Shown here: one piece after another, positions 17,894-27,246 of the stretch | Layout of the letters: each line of letters begins with the position of its first letter | How positions within the stretch are numbered: position 1 is the first letter of the stretch | NCBI RefSeq assembly: GCF_014200395.1 | Contig: NZ_JACHBS010000001.1 | Span: 372,001 to 436,000 of the forward strand | Reading direction: 5' to 3' | Length of the DNA stretch: 64,000 nucleotides | Source of the DNA: Microcella frigidaquae | GTDB taxonomy: Bacteria > Actinomycetota > Actinomycetes > Actinomycetales > Microbacteriaceae | Notes under the pieces: generated by a model | Told to the model about the DNA's origin: nothing | Seen by the model: the letters and a program-made list of their open reading frames with translations, nothing else | The model's database searches: none | Translations under genes and position numbers: made by a program

Positions 17894-18727
17894 ATGGACA
17901 TCGTCGTCATCGTGGTCGGCATCGCCGCTGGGGTCAGCCTCTTCACCTGGATCGCCTCGCTCGTCACCGGCGACCATTCGTGGGTCGACCGCATCTGGTC
18001 GATCGTGCCGATCGTGTACGTGGCCGCCTTCTGGGCCGCGACCGGGTTCACCGACCCCCGGCTGCTGATCATGACCGTGCTGGTGCTGCTGTGGGGCGCG
18101 CGGCTCACCTTCAACTTCGCGCGCAAGGGCGGCTACCGCGGGGTCGAGGACTACCGCTGGCCGATCCTCCGCGCCCGGATGAGCCCCGCGCAGTTCCAGG
18201 TGTTCAACGTGCTGTTCATCGTGCTGTTCCAGAACGCCCTGCTGCTGCTCATCGCCCTGCCGGCGCTCGTGGCCTACCAGAACCAGGCGACGCCGGTCGG
18301 TCCGCTCGATCTCGCGCTCGCCGCCGTGTTCCTCTCCTTCCTCGTCGGCGAGTTCGTGGCCGACCAGCAGCAGTGGGACTTCCACCGCGCCAAGGCCGCG
18401 ACGATCGCGGCGGGCGGCACGCCCGAGCAGCGGTTCCTGGCGACCGGGCTGTGGAAGTACAGCCGGCACCCCAACTTCTTCTTCGAGCAGGCCCAGTGGT
18501 GGGTGCTCTACGCGATGGGCGCGGCCGCCCTCGGCGCCGCCCTGCACTGGACGATCGTCGGGCCCGTGCTGCTGACCGCGCTGTTCATCGGCTCGACCGT
18601 GTTCACCGAGTCGATCACTCTCAGCAAGTACCCCGAGTACGCCGACTACCAGCGGCGCACCTCGATGCTGTTCCCGTGGATTCCCCGTGAGCCCCGCGCC
18701 GCAGCGGCGGACGCGCCCGCGGCCTGA
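17894..18727 (+). CDS. DUF1295 (steroid 5-alpha-reductase-like) membrane protein
   Basis: A 277-residue membrane protein with about seven helices. The DUF1295 signatures are LWGARLTFNFARKGGYRGVEDYRW near residue 70 and the C-terminal GLWKYSRHPNFFFEQAQWW and KYPEYADYQRRTSMLFPW, which resemble NADPH-dependent 5-alpha-reductase/isoprenylcysteine methyltransferase folds. The substrate is unknown. ATG at 17894 lies 8 nt after TACGCT (17880-17885). It is divergent from pgsA and may be read with the LRV protein gene downstream. Confidence 0.85.
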   Translation: MDIVVIVVGIAAGVSLFTWIASLVTGDHSWVDRIWSIVPIVYVAAFWAATGFTDPRLLIMTVLVLLWGARLTFNFARKGGYRGVEDYRWPILRARMSPAQFQVFNVLFIVLFQNALLLLIALPALVAYQNQATPVGPLDLALAAVFLSFLVGEFVADQQQWDFHRAKAATIAAGGTPEQRFLATGLWKYSRHPNFFFEQAQWWVLYAMGAAALGAALHWTIVGPVLLTALFIGSTVFTESITLSKYPEYADYQRRTSMLFPWIPREPRAAAADAPAA

Positions 18728-18741
18728 TTAGCATCCTGCGC

Positions 18742-19194
18742 ATGTCCTGCATCCGGTTCAACACTCCCGCGCAGCGCCGCCAGCTTGCCGAGAGCGCGCC
18801 CAGCATGATCGGCTCGTCGGAGGCCGTCGCCCAGTTCCTCTCCCCCGCGGTGACGAGCTCGAAGATCGAGCGCATCCGCCGCCTGGCGGAGGACCCGAAC
18901 CCGAAGATCCGCGAGAGCGCGGCGCTGTCATACCACGCCCCGGTGGAGGTCTACGAGAAGCTGTCGCGCGACCCCGATCCGGGTGTGCGCGCCTGCATCG
19001 CGAAGAACGAGAACGTGCCCTGCGACATCCTCGCCCGCCTCGCCGACGATGTCGACGAGCGGGTGCGCGGCTTCGTCGCGGTCAACTACTTCGTGCCCGC
19101 GGAGGCCATGGAGCGTCTCGCCGACGACCCGAGCGCGGTTGTGCGCGGCCTCGTGCAGTGGAAGTCGACGCTGCGCGAGACCGTCAGCGCCTGA
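18742..19194 (+). CDS. Leucine-rich-repeat-variant (LRV)/HEAT-like repeat protein
   Basis: A 150-residue protein built largely of about 24-residue helical repeats: IERIRRLAEDPNPKIRESAA, YEKLSRDPDPGVRACIAKN, LARLADDVDERVRGFVAVN, MERLADDPSAVVRGLVQWK. The pattern of an Ala/Leu helix, DPxxxVR and a second helix is that of LRV/HEAT repeats, which bind other proteins. There is no catalytic domain. ATG at 18742 lies 7 nt after TAGCAT (18729-18734), so the gene has its own leaderless promoter. The stop lies in a 15-bp tandem duplication. Partner unknown. Confidence 0.75.
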   Translation: MSCIRFNTPAQRRQLAESAPSMIGSSEAVAQFLSPAVTSSKIERIRRLAEDPNPKIRESAALSYHAPVEVYEKLSRDPDPGVRACIAKNENVPCDILARLADDVDERVRGFVAVNYFVPAEAMERLADDPSAVVRGLVQWKSTLRETVSA

Positions 19195-19213
19195 GGATTC
19201 AGCGCCTGACGAT
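19184..19213. repeat. 15-bp tandem duplication spanning the LRV-gene stop
   Basis: TCAGCGCCTGAGGAT (19184-19198) is followed directly by TCAGCGCCTGACGAT (19199-19213), one mismatch. The first copy holds the last codons and TGA of the LRV gene. The second copy forms a hairpin with the following bases. Confidence 0.8.
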
Positions 19214-19218
19214 CAGGC
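19204..19218. terminator. Short hairpin between convergent LRV and SDR genes
   Basis: GCCTGA-CGA-TCAGGC is a perfect 6-bp stem with a 3-nt loop. It overlaps the stop codon of the leftward SDR gene (19213-19215). It could act as a weak bidirectional terminator. Confidence 0.4.
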
Positions 19219-19986
19219 CTGGTCGGGGCGGGATGCCGAGGCGAACGAGAACCGCCCGAGCAGGCGATCCGGCACGAGGCCGCTGAGCCCCACGACCAGG
19301 CGGTAGCGCAGGGTGGGCACGACGACGGCGCGGCCGCGGTCGATGCCGCGCAGCGCGAGCCGCACGAGCCGGGGCGCGTCGAGCCAGAGGAACCCGGGGA
19401 TGCCGCGGGTGGAGACCCGCATCCGGTCATGGAACTCGGTGCGGGTGAAGCCGGGGCACACCGCCGTGACCGTCACCCCGCGCGAGCGGGTGACGAGGCT
19501 CGCACCGCGGGCGAAGGAGACGCCCCAGGCCTTGGCGGCCGAGTAGGTGCCGAGCGGGGTGTACGCGGCGACGCTCGAGATCATGACGACGCGGCCGCGA
19601 CCGCGCGCGACCATGCCGCGCAGGGCCGTGTGGGCCAGCCGCAGCGGCACCGTCACGTGGATGTCGAGGTGGTGGAGCTCGTCCTCGAGGGTCGTCGTGA
19701 GCACGTCGCCCCGGATGCCGTAGCCGGCGTTGTTGATGAGCAGGTCGACCGGGCGGTGCTCGTCGGCGAGGCGGTGCTCGACGGCGGCGACCCCCTCCTC
19801 GGTCAGCAGGTCGGCCGACAGCGCCTCGACGTGCACGCCGTGCGCGTGCTGGAGCTCGGCGGCGGTGCGCGCGAGCCGCTCGGCGTCGCGCGCGACGATC
19901 ACGAGGTCGTCGCCGCGCGCGGCGAGCTGGCGGGCGAACTCGGCTCCGATGCCGGCGGTTGCGCCGGTGATGAGGGCGATGGACAT
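19213..19986 (-). CDS. Short-chain dehydrogenase/reductase (SDR)
   Basis: A 257-residue classical SDR oxidoreductase. ALITGATAGIGAEFARQLAA is the nucleotide-binding TGX3GIG loop, LLINNAGYGI the NNAG motif, and SSVAAYTPLGTYSAAKAW the catalytic Ser plus YSAAK. The substrate cannot be told. ATG at 19986 has ACGGTA (TACCGT on the coding strand, 19993-19998) 6 nt upstream, so it is probably leaderless; the frame open further upstream is not used. It is divergent from the S4 protein gene with facing -10 boxes only about 20 bp apart. Confidence 0.9.
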   Translation of the reverse strand: MSIALITGATAGIGAEFARQLAARGDDLVIVARDAERLARTAAELQHAHGVHVEALSADLLTEEGVAAVEHRLADEHRPVDLLINNAGYGIRGDVLTTTLEDELHHLDIHVTVPLRLAHTALRGMVARGRGRVVMISSVAAYTPLGTYSAAKAWGVSFARGASLVTRSRGVTVTAVCPGFTRTEFHDRMRVSTRGIPGFLWLDAPRLVRLALRGIDRGRAVVVPTLRYRLVVGLSGLVPDRLLGRFSFASASRPDQA

Positions 19987-20028
19987 GGCTCCACGGTAGC
20001 CCCGTCGCGCGCCTCGTACCCTGGAGCC

Positions 20029-20415
20029 ATGACGAGCGCGCGGGTCGATGCCTGGACATGGGCGATCCGGCTCTACCCGACCCGGTCTGCGGCGACCGCC
20101 GCGTGCAAAGCCGGGCACGTGAAGGTCAACGGCGCCTCGGCGAAGCCGGCGCAGGTGGTGCGGGTCGGCGACCACGTGCGGGCTCTCACCGCCGGGGGCG
20201 AGCGGCTCGTCATCGTCACCGGCATCATCACGAAGCGCACGAGCGCCCCGCTCGCCGCGGCGAACTACGACGACCTGACGCCGCCTCCCCCGCCGAGGGA
20301 GGAGCGCCCGGCCGCGGTGCTGCGCGAGCGCGGGGCCGGGAGGCCGACCAAGCGCGATCGGCGGCTCATCGAGCGGCTGCGCGGCCGCGACGGGGTGCCG
20401 GACGAGCTCGACTGA
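20029..20415 (+). CDS. S4-domain RNA-binding protein (Hsp15-like)
   Basis: A 128-residue protein. The N-terminal S4 domain (about 5-60: VDAWTWAIRLYPTRSAATAA then GHVKVNGASAKPAQVVRVGD) is that of Hsp15/RNA-binding heat-shock proteins, which in E. coli recycle stalled 50S subunits carrying peptidyl-tRNA. A basic, proline-rich C-terminal tail follows (PPPPPREERP, GRPTKRDRRLIERLRGRD). ATG at 20029 is 6 nt after TACCCT (20017-20022). The ribosomal role is inferred from the family. Confidence 0.85.
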   Translation: MTSARVDAWTWAIRLYPTRSAATAACKAGHVKVNGASAKPAQVVRVGDHVRALTAGGERLVIVTGIITKRTSAPLAAANYDDLTPPPPPREERPAAVLRERGAGRPTKRDRRLIERLRGRDGVPDELD

Positions 20416-20460
20416 GCCGGGCGCGCGGCGGGCATCCGCGGCGCGGAACCGGGGCCGGGG

Positions 20461-21417
20461 CTACGCCAGGTCGAGCGCGGCGAGCGAGGCGCGGATCGTC
20501 TCCGCCGAGGCGTGCAATGCGCGCTCCTCCTCGGCCGAGAACGGCACGTCGATCACCCGGGAGACACCGCCCGCGTCGACGACGCTCGGCACCGACAGGG
20601 CGACGCCGCTGACACCGTGGTAGTCGTCGAGCACCGAGCTGACCGGCAACACCGCTCCCTCATCGCGCAGCACTGCCTCGACGATGCGCGCCCCCGAGAG
20701 GCCGATCGCGTAGTTGGTCGCGCCCTTGCCCTCGATGACCTTGTACGCCGCGGTCTTCACTTCGTAGGCGATCCGGTCGAGCTCCTCGACGCTCAGGGTC
20801 TGCCCCGCGTCGTCGATCCACTCGCGGATCGGGATCGGCCCGATTCGACTCTGCGACCAGAGCGGGAACTCGCTGTCGCCGTGCTCGCCGACGATCATCG
20901 CGTGGATGCTCGTGGCCGACACTCCGAGGCGCTCGGCCAGGCGCCATCGCAACCGGGAGCTGTCGAGCACCGTGCCGCTCGAGAACACCCGTCCGCTCGG
21001 CAGGCCGCTGAAGCGCTGCGCGGCGACGGCGAGCACGTCGCACGGGTTCGTCACGAGCACGTAGACCGCGTTGGGGGCGCGCTCGACCAGCTGGGGCATG
21101 AGCGTGCGCAGGATGCCCACGTTGACCCCGGCGAGATCGAGGCGGCTCTGCCCCGGGTGCTGCTTCGCCCCGGCGGTGATGACGACGACGTTCGAGCCCG
21201 CCACCAGGTCGAGGTCGGCGCCGCCGGTGATGGTGCTCGACCCGGTGAAGGGGGTGCCGTGGGCGAGGTCGAGAACCTCCGCCTCGGCACGCGGCGCGTC
21301 GATGTCGTACAGCACTACCTCGCGGGCGGAGCCGCGGATGAGTGCAGCGTAGGCGAGCGACGAGCCGACGGCGCCGGCGCCGATGATGGCGAGGCGGGAG
21401 TTCTCAATAACGGTCAT
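20461..21417 (-). CDS. ldh: L-lactate dehydrogenase
   Basis: A 318-residue NAD-dependent enzyme converting pyruvate and L-lactate. Features: LAIIGAGAVGSSLAYAAL Rossmann loop, VVITAGAKQHPGQSR with the substrate-loop Gln and Arg (Gln favours lactate over malate), VTNPCDVLA, and MIVGEHGDSEFPLWS with the catalytic His near residue 178. The start is ATG at 21417; the upstream open frame lacks homology. It is divergent from the membrane-protein operon at 21498. Confidence 0.92.
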   Translation of the reverse strand: MTVIENSRLAIIGAGAVGSSLAYAALIRGSAREVVLYDIDAPRAEAEVLDLAHGTPFTGSSTITGGADLDLVAGSNVVVITAGAKQHPGQSRLDLAGVNVGILRTLMPQLVERAPNAVYVLVTNPCDVLAVAAQRFSGLPSGRVFSSGTVLDSSRLRWRLAERLGVSATSIHAMIVGEHGDSEFPLWSQSRIGPIPIREWIDDAGQTLSVEELDRIAYEVKTAAYKVIEGKGATNYAIGLSGARIVEAVLRDEGAVLPVSSVLDDYHGVSGVALSVPSVVDAGGVSRVIDVPFSAEEERALHASAETIRASLAALDLA

Positions 21418-21497
21418 GAGCAGAAGTCTGGTGCAGGAGCGGGCCGAACCGCCAGGCGCCCCGCCGCCGCACGGCGCGGGTGACCTAGCATCAGCAC

Positions 21498-22178
21498 ATG
21501 AGCGATGACGCCCCACCCCCGGTCGTGCCGGTCGGCGGCATGCCCACGCGGTCGGGCTCGGTAGCCCGCGTGCTGCTGCTCAGCGCGCTCGTCAGCACGG
21601 CGCTGATGGCGCTGGCCTACCAGCTCGGCATCGGTGACGCGGTCATCTCGCGGCCGGGCGAGCTCGTGCTGTTGCTGGTCGACATCGCGCCCGTGCTGTG
21701 GTTCGCCGCCGCCGCAGTGCTGCTGTCGATGCTGCGCTGGCAGTCGATCGATCAGCGCTTTCGCTGGGTGATACTGGCGGCGGTCGTCGCCGTGGCCGTG
21801 TCGCTCGCGCTGCGGACGACGGCGCTGGCCCAGCCGCCGGTCGCGGCCCTGCTGGAGCCGTTCACGCTCGGGTTCGTCGTGGTGGTCGGCGCGAGCATCC
21901 TGTTCACCCGTGCGCGGGTGCGCCGCCTCGCGAACGGCACCGACGCAGGCGTCACCCTGGTCGGAGTCGCCCTCGGTTTCGTCGTGGTGGGATTCGGGGT
22001 CGCGCTCGGCGCTCTGCGCGTCGGCCTCGCGGGCCCGCCGGTGCCGCCCGGCGCGGTCGCCCGCTCTGTCGAGACCTCGCCGACGACCGGTCTGCTGATC
22101 GGCGCCACCCTGCTCATGATCGGCGGGCTGTTCTGGCTCACCGACCGCACCCGCAACCCCGGAGTCGAACGTCCATGA
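21498..22178 (+). CDS. Unrecognised multi-pass membrane protein
   Basis: A 226-residue protein with five or six hydrophobic helices (about 22-42, 52-76, 87-105, 118-138, 150-172 and 195-215) and short charged loops. I recognise no family or catalytic motif. TAGCAT (21486-21491) lies 6 nt before the ATG, so it heads a leaderless operon. Its TGA overlaps the ATG of the nucleoside hydrolase gene by 4 bp, which suggests coordinated expression, perhaps a transport or anchoring role for that pathway (inference). Confidence 0.7.
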   Translation: MSDDAPPPVVPVGGMPTRSGSVARVLLLSALVSTALMALAYQLGIGDAVISRPGELVLLLVDIAPVLWFAAAAVLLSMLRWQSIDQRFRWVILAAVVAVAVSLALRTTALAQPPVAALLEPFTLGFVVVVGASILFTRARVRRLANGTDAGVTLVGVALGFVVVGFGVALGALRVGLAGPPVPPGAVARSVETSPTTGLLIGATLLMIGGLFWLTDRTRNPGVERP

Positions 22179-23136
22179 CGACCACCCCCCAGCCCGTGAT
22201 TCTCGATGTCGACACGGGCGTCGACGATGCTCTCGCCCTGCTGCTGGCGGCGCGGCATCCCGCGCTCGACCTGCGGGCCGTCACCTGCACAGGCGGCAAC
22301 GCCCCGCTCGCCCAGGTCGTGCAGAACACGCTGAAGGTTCTGGATGCGGCCGGCGCCGCCCCGATCCCGGTCGCCGCCGGGGCGCACCGCCCCCTGCTCG
22401 AGGCGCCCCAGCACGCGGCCGCCATCCACGGCGCCGACGGCCTGGCCGACCTGGGTCTGGCGGCGTCCGCCCGCACGCCCGAAGCGGTGCACGCCGTCGA
22501 GCTGCTGCGTCGCACGCTGACCGCGAGCGCGGAGCCGATCACGCTCATCAGCCTGGCGCCGCTCACGAACATCGCCCTGCTGCTCCGCACCCACCCGGAG
22601 GTGCGCGACCGCATCGCCCGCGTCGTCATGATGGGCGGCGCGGTCGGCACCGGCAATGCCACCGCGGCGGCCGAGTTCAACGTCTGGCACGACCCGGAGG
22701 CCGCGGCGATCGTGCTCGGCGAGGGGCTCGACGTGCTGATGTACGGCCTCGAGCCGTTCTACCGGGTAAGCGTGACGCACGCCGACGTCGAGGCGCTGAG
22801 CGCCGCCCACGACCCCGCTCCGCGGCTCGCAGGCGCACTGCTGACCCACCTGATCGGCATCGATGCCACCGAGGAACGGGTCGCCGACGACCGGGTCGCG
22901 ATCGGCGATGCGGGTGCGGTGTGCGCCGCGATCGACTCGTCGCCGCTCGTGACGCGCGTCGCCCCGGTCGAGGTGGCCCTCGCCCCCGGCGCGACGCGCG
23001 GCCAGACCGTCGTCGACCTCCGCACGATGGAGGGTGCCGACATCAGCGCAGCGCGCGCGGTGCCGCCGGCGACCGTCGTGCTCGACGCCGACCCCGAGCC
23101 GTACCGCCGCCTCTTCCTCGAGGCGCTCCTCGGCGC

Positions 23137-23140
<4 letters not shown>
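22175..23140 (+). CDS. Nucleoside hydrolase (inosine/uridine-preferring family)
   Basis: A 321-residue enzyme that cleaves the N-glycosidic bond of ribonucleosides for base salvage. The N-terminal ILDVDTGVDDALALLLAA is the calcium-binding DXDXXXDD signature. GADGLADLG, LAPLTNIALLLR and MGGAVGTGNATAAAEFNVWHDPEAA complete the active-site pattern. The usual late DPLA block is replaced by GDAGAVCAAID, so substrate range may be altered. The start overlaps the preceding stop (ATGA), and its own stop overlaps the next start in the same way. Confidence 0.9.
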
Positions 23141-24492
<1,352 letters not shown>

Positions 24493-24500
24493 GCGGGAAC

Positions 24501-24531
24501 GGCCCGGCCGCTGCGTCGTGCGACTCGGGCC
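24501..24531. terminator. Possible hairpin after the GlcD-like gene
   Basis: GGCCCG (24501-24506) pairs with CGGGCC (24526-24531) across a 19-nt loop in the 45-bp gap between convergent genes. Weak evidence. Confidence 0.3.
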
Positions 24532-24537
24532 CGCGGC

Positions 24538-24903
24538 TCAGGCCGTGGGGATGATGACGAACACCTTGCGCAGCGGCTCGTGGACATGCCACACGCCGCG
24601 CCAGCCGGCGGGGGTGACGAAGAGGTCGCCGGCCTGCAGCTCGAGAGGATCCTCGCCGTCCTCGACCAGGGTGACCCGGCCGCTGACCAGATAGCAGATC
24701 TCGTGATAGCCGTCGCGGGTGGCGGTGAACGACCCCGCGGTGGCCTCCCAGATGCCCGCCTCGACGGGCCCGGGGCTCACCCCCGGCGCAGCCCAGACGT
24801 CGGTGACGCCCTCGGACTGGCCGGGAGTGAGCGTTGTCGGCTTCGGTGCGAACGCCGCGATGGCGTGCTCGGGAGCGTTGCGCAGCAGAACCGTGGTGGG
24901 CAT
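24538..24903 (-). CDS. Cupin-domain protein (DUF861/EutQ-like)
   Basis: A 121-residue single-domain beta-barrel. VEAGIWEATAGSFTATRDGY and HEICYLVSGRVTLVEDG form cupin motif 1; LQAGDLFVTPAGWRGVWHV forms motif 2. The shape matches the cupin_3 family found with amino-acid or ethanolamine catabolism. It ends 4 bp downstream of the aldehyde dehydrogenase gene and is probably cotranscribed with it, so a role in the same catabolic route is likely but unproven. Confidence 0.85.
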   Translation of the reverse strand: MPTTVLLRNAPEHAIAAFAPKPTTLTPGQSEGVTDVWAAPGVSPGPVEAGIWEATAGSFTATRDGYHEICYLVSGRVTLVEDGEDPLELQAGDLFVTPAGWRGVWHVHEPLRKVFVIIPTA

Positions 24904-24907
24904 GGGA

Positions 24908-26278
24908 CTAGGCGATGCGGATCATCTTCTTGTTGACGAACTCGTCGATGCCCAGCGTGCCGAGCTCGCGGCCCGAGCCGGAGCGCTTGATGCCGCCGAA
25001 GGGCAGCTCGGGGCTGTCTGCGAGCACGCAGTTGATGTAGACCATGCCGGCCTCGATCTTGTCGGCGACGCGCGCGGCCTGCTCCTCGTCGGTTGTGAAG
25101 AGGTACGAACCGAGGCCGAACGGGGTGTCGTTGGCGAGCTCGACGGCCTCGTCCTCGTTGTGCACCTTGAACACCTGCGCGACGGGGCCGAAGAACTCCT
25201 CGTAGTAGGCCGAGTTGCCGGGCTTCACGTTGGCCAGCACGGTGGCCGAGAAGAAGGTGCCCTCGCGGGTGCCTCCGGTGACGATCTCGGCACCGCCGGC
25301 GACGGCGCGCTTGACCTGGTCCTCGAGGCCCTCGGCCGCGCTGGCCGACGAGAGCGGGCCGTAGACGGCGCCCTCGACCATCGGGTCGCTCGGCGCGGCC
25401 GCCGACATCGACGCGGCGAACTTCTCCAGGAAGGCGTCGTACAGCGAGTCGATGACGATGAAGCGCTTGGCGCCGTTGCACGACTGGCCGCTGTTGTCGA
25501 GGCGGGCATCGACGGCCATCTGCACGGTCGCGTCGAGGTCGTCGGTGCTGAGCACGATGAAGGGGTCGCTTCCGCCGAGCTCGAGCACGACCTTCTTCAG
25601 GTGGCGACCGGCCTGCTCGGCGACGGCCGCACCGGCACGCTCCGAGCCGGTGAGCGACACGCCCATGACCCGCGGGTCAGCGATGATCGTCGAGACCTGG
25701 TCGGTCGTGGCGAACAGGTTCGTGTAGGCGCCGACCGGGAACCCGGCGTCGGCGAAGATCTGGTGGATCGCCTCGGCCGACTCGGGGCACTGCGCGGCGT
25801 GCTTGAGCAGGATCGTGTTGCCGAGGATCAGGTTCGGGCCAGCGAAGCGGGCGACCTGGTAGTACGGGAAGTTCCAGGGCATGATGCCGAGCAGAACGCC
25901 CATCGGGCTCTTGCGGATGAACGCCGAGCCCTCGCTGCCCTCCGCGAGCGCGATCGGCTCGTCCTTCAGCAGGGCCGGACCGTTGTCGGCGTAGTACTGG
26001 TAGATGTCGGCCGAGAAGTCGACCTCGCCGAGGGCGGCCTCGATCGGCTTGCCCATCTCGCGAACGATGATCTCGGCGAGGTGCTGGCGGCGCTCGCGGT
26101 GCAGCTCGGCGACCTTCGTGATGAGAGCGGCGCGCTCCTCGACCGTGGTCGAGCGCGACCAGCCGCGGTAGGCGTTGTAGGCGCCCTCGATCGCGCTGGC
26201 GACCTCGGCGTCGGTCGCGGTCGAGTACGACCGCAGCGTCTCGCCGGTGGCGGGGTTGATCACTGCGTACTTGCTCAT
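24908..26278 (-). CDS. NAD(P)-dependent succinate-/glutarate-semialdehyde dehydrogenase-like ALDH
   Basis: A 456-residue aldehyde dehydrogenase. The catalytic Glu lies in VLELGGSDPFIVL (about 229) and the catalytic Cys in NSGQSCNGAKRFIV (about 264); MPWNFPYYQVARF is the cofactor/substrate channel block. The sequence resembles the YneI/Sad type of succinate-semialdehyde dehydrogenase. Start ATG at 26278. A CoA-transferase and a glutaryl-CoA-dehydrogenase-like gene follow 1-2 kb away, so glutarate semialdehyde is an equally plausible substrate (inference). Confidence 0.88.
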   Translation of the reverse strand: MSKYAVINPATGETLRSYSTATDAEVASAIEGAYNAYRGWSRSTTVEERAALITKVAELHRERRQHLAEIIVREMGKPIEAALGEVDFSADIYQYYADNGPALLKDEPIALAEGSEGSAFIRKSPMGVLLGIMPWNFPYYQVARFAGPNLILGNTILLKHAAQCPESAEAIHQIFADAGFPVGAYTNLFATTDQVSTIIADPRVMGVSLTGSERAGAAVAEQAGRHLKKVVLELGGSDPFIVLSTDDLDATVQMAVDARLDNSGQSCNGAKRFIVIDSLYDAFLEKFAASMSAAAPSDPMVEGAVYGPLSSASAAEGLEDQVKRAVAGGAEIVTGGTREGTFFSATVLANVKPGNSAYYEEFFGPVAQVFKVHNEDEAVELANDTPFGLGSYLFTTDEEQAARVADKIEAGMVYINCVLADSPELPFGGIKRSGSGRELGTLGIDEFVNKKMIRIA

Positions 26279-26454
26279 GAGGCTCCTCATCGAATGGACG
26301 GATGGTGCGGGGCGCGGCCCCAGGGCGGCGGCGGTGCGCACCTGGGCCCAGCCTAGGGTCAGCGAGCATCCGGCCGCATCGCCGTCATGGAGATTCCCGG
26401 CAGTCTCTTCGCCACCGTGTACAGGTCTTCGCCGCGCCGTCTACAGTGGCTCGC

Positions 26455-27246
26455 ATGAGGCGCCTGCGACACGTGGTCCGCGAGCTGCTGGCCGGCGCCG
26501 CGCTGGTGCCGAGGGGTTTCGCGCTGTGGCGCACACGGCCCGGGGCGATGGCCCTCGGCATGGTGCCAGCCCTCATCGCGGCCACCCTCATCGCCGTCGT
26601 GCTGATCACCCTGGGGCTCAACGTCGAGGCGCTGGCCCAGGCGATCACGCCCTTCGCCGACGGATGGGCCGAGCGCGACCGGGGCATCCTCCGCACCCTG
26701 CTGGCGCTGCTGCTCGTCGCTGGCGCGATCACCGCCACGATCTACACCTTCACGACCCTCACGTTGCTGATCGGCGACCCCTTCTACGAGCGGATCTGGC
26801 GCGCGGCCGAGGAGGACCTCGGCGGCTTCACTCCCTCCCCGCTGCGCTTCTGGCGTTCGGTCGGCGACGGCGTGCTGCTCGTGCTGCGCGCGCTCGGCTA
26901 CGCGCTCACGACGTGGGTCATCGGCCTGATCCCCGTCGTCGGGTCCGTCGCCGCGGCGATCGTCGGCCCGATGCTCGCCGGTCACCTCATCGCGCGCGAG
27001 CTCACCACGCGACCGTTCCAGGCGCGGGGCATCGACCTCACGGGGCGCGGGCGGCTCCTGCGCGGCTCGCGCTCCCGGGAGCTGGGGTTCGGCATCGCCA
27101 CCCAGCTGGTCTTCCTGGTGCCCGGCGGCGCGATCGCCGTCATGCCGGCCGCCGTCGCCGGAGCGACGCGGCTCGCCCGCGACGTGCTCGCCCGGGCTGA
27201 ACAGGCCGCCCCGGCTCCCCCGGACCCCGCTGCCGACGCGCTCTAG
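26455..27246 (+). CDS. EI24-domain (CysZ-like) membrane protein
   Basis: A 263-residue membrane protein with hydrophobic segments around 33-57, 78-105, 140-175 and 215-240. The PF07264-type blocks are LLIGDPFYERIWRAAE and GPMLAGHLIARELTTRPF. CysZ members move sulfate; distant actinobacterial members are uncharacterised. ATG at 26455 is 7 nt after TACAGT (26442-26447). Its TAG stop shares the CTAG tetranucleotide with the stop of the convergent CoA-transferase gene. The 176-bp gap upstream shows nothing else. Confidence 0.85.
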   Translation: MRRLRHVVRELLAGAALVPRGFALWRTRPGAMALGMVPALIAATLIAVVLITLGLNVEALAQAITPFADGWAERDRGILRTLLALLLVAGAITATIYTFTTLTLLIGDPFYERIWRAAEEDLGGFTPSPLRFWRSVGDGVLLVLRALGYALTTWVIGLIPVVGSVAAAIVGPMLAGHLIARELTTRPFQARGIDLTGRGRLLRGSRSRELGFGIATQLVFLVPGGAIAVMPAAVAGATRLARDVLARAEQAAPAPPDPAADAL

